In this document: positions 15,577-17,505 of the stretch, in pieces | Position numbering within the stretch: position 1 is the first letter of the stretch | How the letters are laid out: each line of letters begins with the position of its first letter | Assembly (NCBI GenBank): GCA_023389545.1 | Contig: JAEWEI010000378.1 | Location: 1 to 17,505, forward strand | Origin: Actinomycetes bacterium | GTDB lineage: Bacteria > Actinomycetota > Actinomycetes > Actinomycetales > Cellulomonadaceae | Length of the DNA stretch: 17,505 nucleotides | Direction: 5' to 3' | Notes under the pieces: model-generated | Database searches by the model: none | The model's input: the letters and a program-made list of their open reading frames with translations, nothing else | Told to the model about the DNA's origin: nothing | Position numbers and translations under genes: made by a program

Positions 15577-17505
15577 TCAGGGGCGCAGCGGGACGCTGGA
15601 CCCCTCGCGGGTGAACACCGGGATGCGCTCGAGGGGCGCGTCGGCCTCGATCGTCTGGCCACCCTCGTGCACGTCGCCCGTGGCGGCGTCGACCCAGCGG
15701 GCCCCGCGCGGCAAGTACACGGCCCGCGAGCGCTGGCCCGCACGCGAGATGGGCGCGACGAGGATGTCGGGGCCGAACAGGAACTCGTCCTCGACCTCCC
15801 AGGCGCCCGGGTCGTCCGGGTGGTCGACGAACAGCGGGCGCATGGGCGGCAGGCCGTCCGACGAGGCGAGGCTCATCTGCTCGTGGATGTACGGGCGCAG
15901 GCGCTCGCGCAGGTGCAGCAGGCCCGCGATGATCTCGTAGGCCTCGTCGCCGAACGACCACACCTCGTTGGGCCCGCCCGTCTGGGCGTACGACGTGGGG
16001 GTGCGGGGCTCGCGGTCGCCGTGCAGGCGGAACAACGGGCAGAACACGCCGTACTGGAACCAGCGGATCATCAGCTCGCGATACGCCGGATCACGCGAGT
16101 CGCCGCCGTGGAAGCCGCCGATGTCGGTGGTCCACCACGGGATGCCGGAGATGGCGATGTTGAGGCCCGCGCGGATCTGCTGCTCGAGCGAGAGCCACGT
16201 CGCCGGGATGTCCCCCGACCACACGGCCGCGCCGTGCTTCTGCGCGCCGGCCCACGCCGAGCGGCACAGCAGCACCGTGGGCTCCTGGCCCGCGGCCGCC
16301 ATGCCCTCGGCGAAGAGCCGGGCGTTGTCACGCGGGTAGATGTTCGCGACCTCGGCGCCCGGGCCGGCGTACAGCGTCAGGTTGCCGGGGTGCGCGGGGT
16401 TGAGCTCGGGCTCCGACGCGTCGAGCCAGAACACCTTGATGCCCAGGTCCAGGTAGTTGCGCCGCACCAGGTCCCACACGTACTCGCGGGTGCGGGGGTT
16501 CGTCGGGTCGTAGAACGCCAGCGGCATGGGCGTCGTCATGCCCTTGTCCTGGATGGTCTGGTGGAACTCGACGCCCTGGTCAGAGCCGACCAGCAGCCCC
16601 TGGTCGCGGTAGTCCGCGAAGTTCTCCGACAGCGGGGAGATCGTGGGCCAGATGGACACCATGAGCTCGATGCCCAGATCGTGCAGCTCGTCGACCATGG
16701 CTTGCGGATCGGGCCACTCGGCCTCGTCGAAGCGGAAGTCCCCCATCGCCGACCAGTGGAAGTAGTCCGTCACGATCACGGACATGGGCAGCCCGCGCCG
16801 TTTGTGCTCGCGGGCGACGCCCAACAGCTCGTCCTGGTCCAGGTAGCGCAGCTTGCACTGCCAGAACCCCGACGCCCACTGCGGCAGCTCGGGCACGTGC
16901 CCGGTCGCGTCGGCGTACCGCGCCATGATGTCGGCGGGCGTCGGCGCGGCCGTGAACCAGTAGTCGATCTCCCGGGCCTGGCCCACGCTCCACCGCGTCG
17001 CGTTCTGCGCGAACTCCACACGCCCCACCGCCGGCACGTTCCACAGCAGGCCATAGCCCCGGTTGGACAGCACGAACGGGATGTTGACCTCGGCGTTGCG
17101 CTGCACCAGGTCGAGCGACAGGCCCTTGATGTCGAGCCGGCCGTGCGTGCGCTGGCCCAGGCCGTACAGCTTCTCGTCGTCGTACGCCGCGAACTGCTGG
17201 TGGATCTCGTAGGCCCCCGCGCGGTTGCCCTGGTACGAGCGCGCCCCCGGCATCCAGAAGTGCTCGCGGCTCTCCGTGAGCAACTCCTCGCCGGTGCTGG
17301 TGCGACGGAATGTCAGCAGCGGCTCCGGGTAGGCCGCGCCCAGATCGAAGTCGACCTCGACGGTCAGCTCGCCATGCCGGAACGTCGCATGCGCGTCGCC
17401 CGCCTCGATCGACGGGGCCGGCGAGGCGGGCGGCTCGTCGAGCGCGCCCTGGCTCTCGACGGGGATGCGGTACTGCGCCGCGCGGACGCGGACGCTGTCG
17501 ACCCC
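15577..17505 (-). CDS. GH31 alpha-glycosidase (alpha-xylosidase/alpha-glucosidase type), N-terminus outside the window
   Basis: The frame is open to the window edge (642 residues visible, beginning GVDSVRVRAAQYRIP), so the true start lies beyond 17505. The N-terminal beta-sandwich runs to about visible residue 195, including YGLGQRTHGRLD. The (beta/alpha)8 barrel holds the nucleophile Asp362 in FWLDASEPE (codon 16422-16420) and the acid/base Asp432 in AVWSGDIPATW (codon 16212-16210), followed by PWWTTDIGGFHGG and a C-terminal beta domain. Retaining hydrolysis of alpha-linked xylose, glucose or a related sugar is expected; the WLDASEPE variant is shared by several GH31 branches, so the substrate is open. 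No signal sequence can be judged. It is upstream of GH127 on the same strand, 48 bases apart, suggesting joint action on an arabinose- and alpha-glycoside-containing oligosaccharide. Confidence 0.92.
   Translation of the reverse strand, partial: GVDSVRVRAAQYRIPVESQGALDEPPASPAPSIEAGDAHATFRHGELTVEVDFDLGAAYPEPLLTFRRTSTGEELLTESREHFWMPGARSYQGNRAGAYEIHQQFAAYDDEKLYGLGQRTHGRLDIKGLSLDLVQRNAEVNIPFVLSNRGYGLLWNVPAVGRVEFAQNATRWSVGQAREIDYWFTAAPTPADIMARYADATGHVPELPQWASGFWQCKLRYLDQDELLGVAREHKRRGLPMSVIVTDYFHWSAMGDFRFDEAEWPDPQAMVDELHDLGIELMVSIWPTISPLSENFADYRDQGLLVGSDQGVEFHQTIQDKGMTTPMPLAFYDPTNPRTREYVWDLVRRNYLDLGIKVFWLDASEPELNPAHPGNLTLYAGPGAEVANIYPRDNARLFAEGMAAAGQEPTVLLCRSAWAGAQKHGAAVWSGDIPATWLSLEQQIRAGLNIAISGIPWWTTDIGGFHGGDSRDPAYRELMIRWFQYGVFCPLFRLHGDREPRTPTSYAQTGGPNEVWSFGDEAYEIIAGLLHLRERLRPYIHEQMSLASSDGLPPMRPLFVDHPDDPGAWEVEDEFLFGPDILVAPISRAGQRSRAVYLPRGARWVDAATGDVHEGGQTIEADAPLERIPVFTREGSSVPLRP

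Overview
The window is high-GC DNA from an actinobacterium. A 60-base sample in the GH127 gene (14041-14100) has 49 G+C. Codons end mostly in G or C, GTG starts are common, and there are two lipobox lipoproteins, an ATPase-less CUT1 sugar transporter and a signal-peptide/SGNH hydrolase typical of soil actinobacteria. The cellulolytic Micrococcales (Cellulomonas/Promicromonospora type) would fit, but the genus is inference only.

Left part (1-4116, all minus strand): a sugar or sugar-acid uptake operon. Transcription order is FCD-type GntR repressor (4116-3415), CUT1 solute-binding lipoprotein (3365-2106), two permeases that overlap or nearly touch (2104-1160, 1160-252), and then the 5' end of a mandelate-racemase/enolase-superfamily gene that leaves the window at base 1. 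That last gene has an in-frame TAG at codon 15. Upstream of the repressor lie two identical-type palindromes, TTGTC-N-GACAA, one just before its ribosome binding site. They are probable operators for the whole operon. No transporter ATPase is present.

Middle part (about 4300-13580): an accessory block that separates the two carbohydrate groups. It starts with about 1 kb of gene-poor sequence, then a plus-strand two-gene cassette: a TIR-like nucleotide-binding protein with a C-terminal beta-rich domain, and a small protein with two predicted zinc-binding clusters. This is the best candidate for an undescribed, possibly anti-phage, system. The cassette ends at a long hairpin shared with a convergent minus-strand pair: a 1342-residue secreted protein (propeller-like N-terminus, lysozyme-like domain, beta-sandwich, SGNH esterase) and a small lipoprotein. 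Across a 563-base divergent intergenic region lies a plus-strand pair with lower GC (a lipoprotein and a secreted peptidoglycan-binding protein; a 60-base sample at 12781-12840 has 30 G+C). Both pairs look directed at the cell envelope.

Right part (13579-17505, minus strand): a GH127 beta-L-arabinofuranosidase preceded by a GH31 alpha-glycosidase whose N-terminus is beyond the window. These cytoplasmic-looking enzymes could process oligosaccharides imported by the left-hand transporter, which would make the accessory block an insertion within or beside one glycan-utilisation locus. No tRNA, rRNA, CRISPR array, transposase or integrase was recognised.
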